Below are positions 15,333-15,435 of a stretch of DNA of 15,435 nucleotides, piece after piece (the first letter of the stretch is position 1; the number at the start of each line of letters is the position of its first letter). Source of the DNA: Desulfuromonadaceae bacterium UBA2294 (lineage in GTDB: Bacteria > Desulfobacterota > Desulfuromonadia > Desulfuromonadales > UBA2294). Location of the stretch: the NCBI GenBank assembly GCA_002345625.1, contig DDWE01000099.1:1-15435 (forward strand), read 5' to 3'. The notes under the pieces are model-generated. The model saw only the letters and a program-made list of their open reading frames with translations. It was not told the origin of the DNA and did not search any database. The position numbers and the translations under genes are program-made.

Positions 15333-15361
15333 TTGACAGCAGATTTTTGCTCTGTTATAAA
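15333..15361 (+). promoter_or_regulatory. Strong sigma70 promoter for tRNA-Ala
   Basis: A consensus -35 TTGACA (15333-15338) and TATAAA (15356-15361; 5 of 6 matches) are spaced by 17 nt. They lie 14 nt before the tRNA. This is the best promoter in the window, as expected for stable RNA. Confidence 0.85.
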
Positions 15362-15375
15362 GTTGCCTCCTTCAT

Positions 15376-15435
15376 GGGGCTATAGCTCAGCTGGGAGAGC
15401 ATTTGCATGGCATGCAAGGGGTCAGCGGTTCGATC
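15376..15435 (+). tRNA. tRNA-Ala (anticodon GGC), cut by the window edge
   Basis: The first 60 nt of the tRNA are present: acceptor 5' strand GGGGCTA, D-arm GCTC-AGCTGGGA-GAGC, anticodon arm TTTGC-ATGGCAT-GCAAG with GGC at 15409-15411, and the T-arm beginning CAGCGG-TTCGATC. It is nearly identical to the E. coli tRNA-Ala(GGC) sequence as I recall it. The rest of the T-arm, the acceptor 3' strand and any encoded CCA are outside the window. Confidence 0.96.

Noticed and set aside
15321..15350. GCAAAAA / TTTTTGC inverted repeat as a permease terminator
   Set aside because: It is only 7 bp and A/T-rich with a 16-nt loop, and it overlaps the tRNA promoter -35. Pairing is likely coincidental.

Overview
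This window looks like a chromosomal segment of a GC-rich, Gram-negative, probably anaerobic delta-proteobacterium of the Geobacter / Pelobacter / Desulfuromonas type (Desulfuromonadota). That assignment is inferred. It rests on the complete mreBCD-mrdA-rodA rod-shape locus, an outer-membrane-type lipoprotein signal, a PpiD/SurA-like periplasmic foldase, a radical SAM AmrS gene, a cysteine-rich multi-cluster ferredoxin-like protein and intergenic repeats of a kind I associate with that group. No database search was possible.

Layout, left to right. Positions 1-171 hold the 3' end of a plus-strand gene, probably a CARDB-like extracellular protein, followed by a near-perfect terminator. Positions 226-898 form a decayed intergenic region with the N-terminal fossil of an ISL3-type transposase and a small inverted repeat. 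Positions 899-4040 (minus) carry an apparent three-gene operon, amrS - mscS-like channel - Fe-S protein, with a recognisable sigma70 promoter at 4073-4101. Positions 4153-4567 hold three full and one partial copy of a ~125-bp tandem repeat abutting the rodA stop codon. Positions 4568-10014 (minus) are the rod-elongation operon in the order mreB, mreC, mreD, mrdA (PBP2), rodA. The last four genes overlap or are translationally coupled. An intrinsic terminator lies between mreB and mreC.

A compact divergent promoter region (10015-10204) with a central dyad separates mreB from a rightward unit: a membrane-anchored parvulin-type foldase (ppiD-like) coupled by an ATGA overlap to purC, then a terminator. 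After it come a TPR lipoprotein, an AzgA-type NCS2 purine permease, and at the right edge the first 60 nt of a tRNA-Ala(GGC) behind a strong promoter.

Functionally, the centre is cell-wall elongation. MreB filaments with MreC and MreD organise the RodA glycosyltransferase and the PBP2 transpeptidase. The foldase would act in the same periplasmic space. purC and the permease form a loose purine theme (synthesis and uptake). The least understood part is the amrS-mscS-FeS operon. No CRISPR array, intact mobile element or phage gene was seen.
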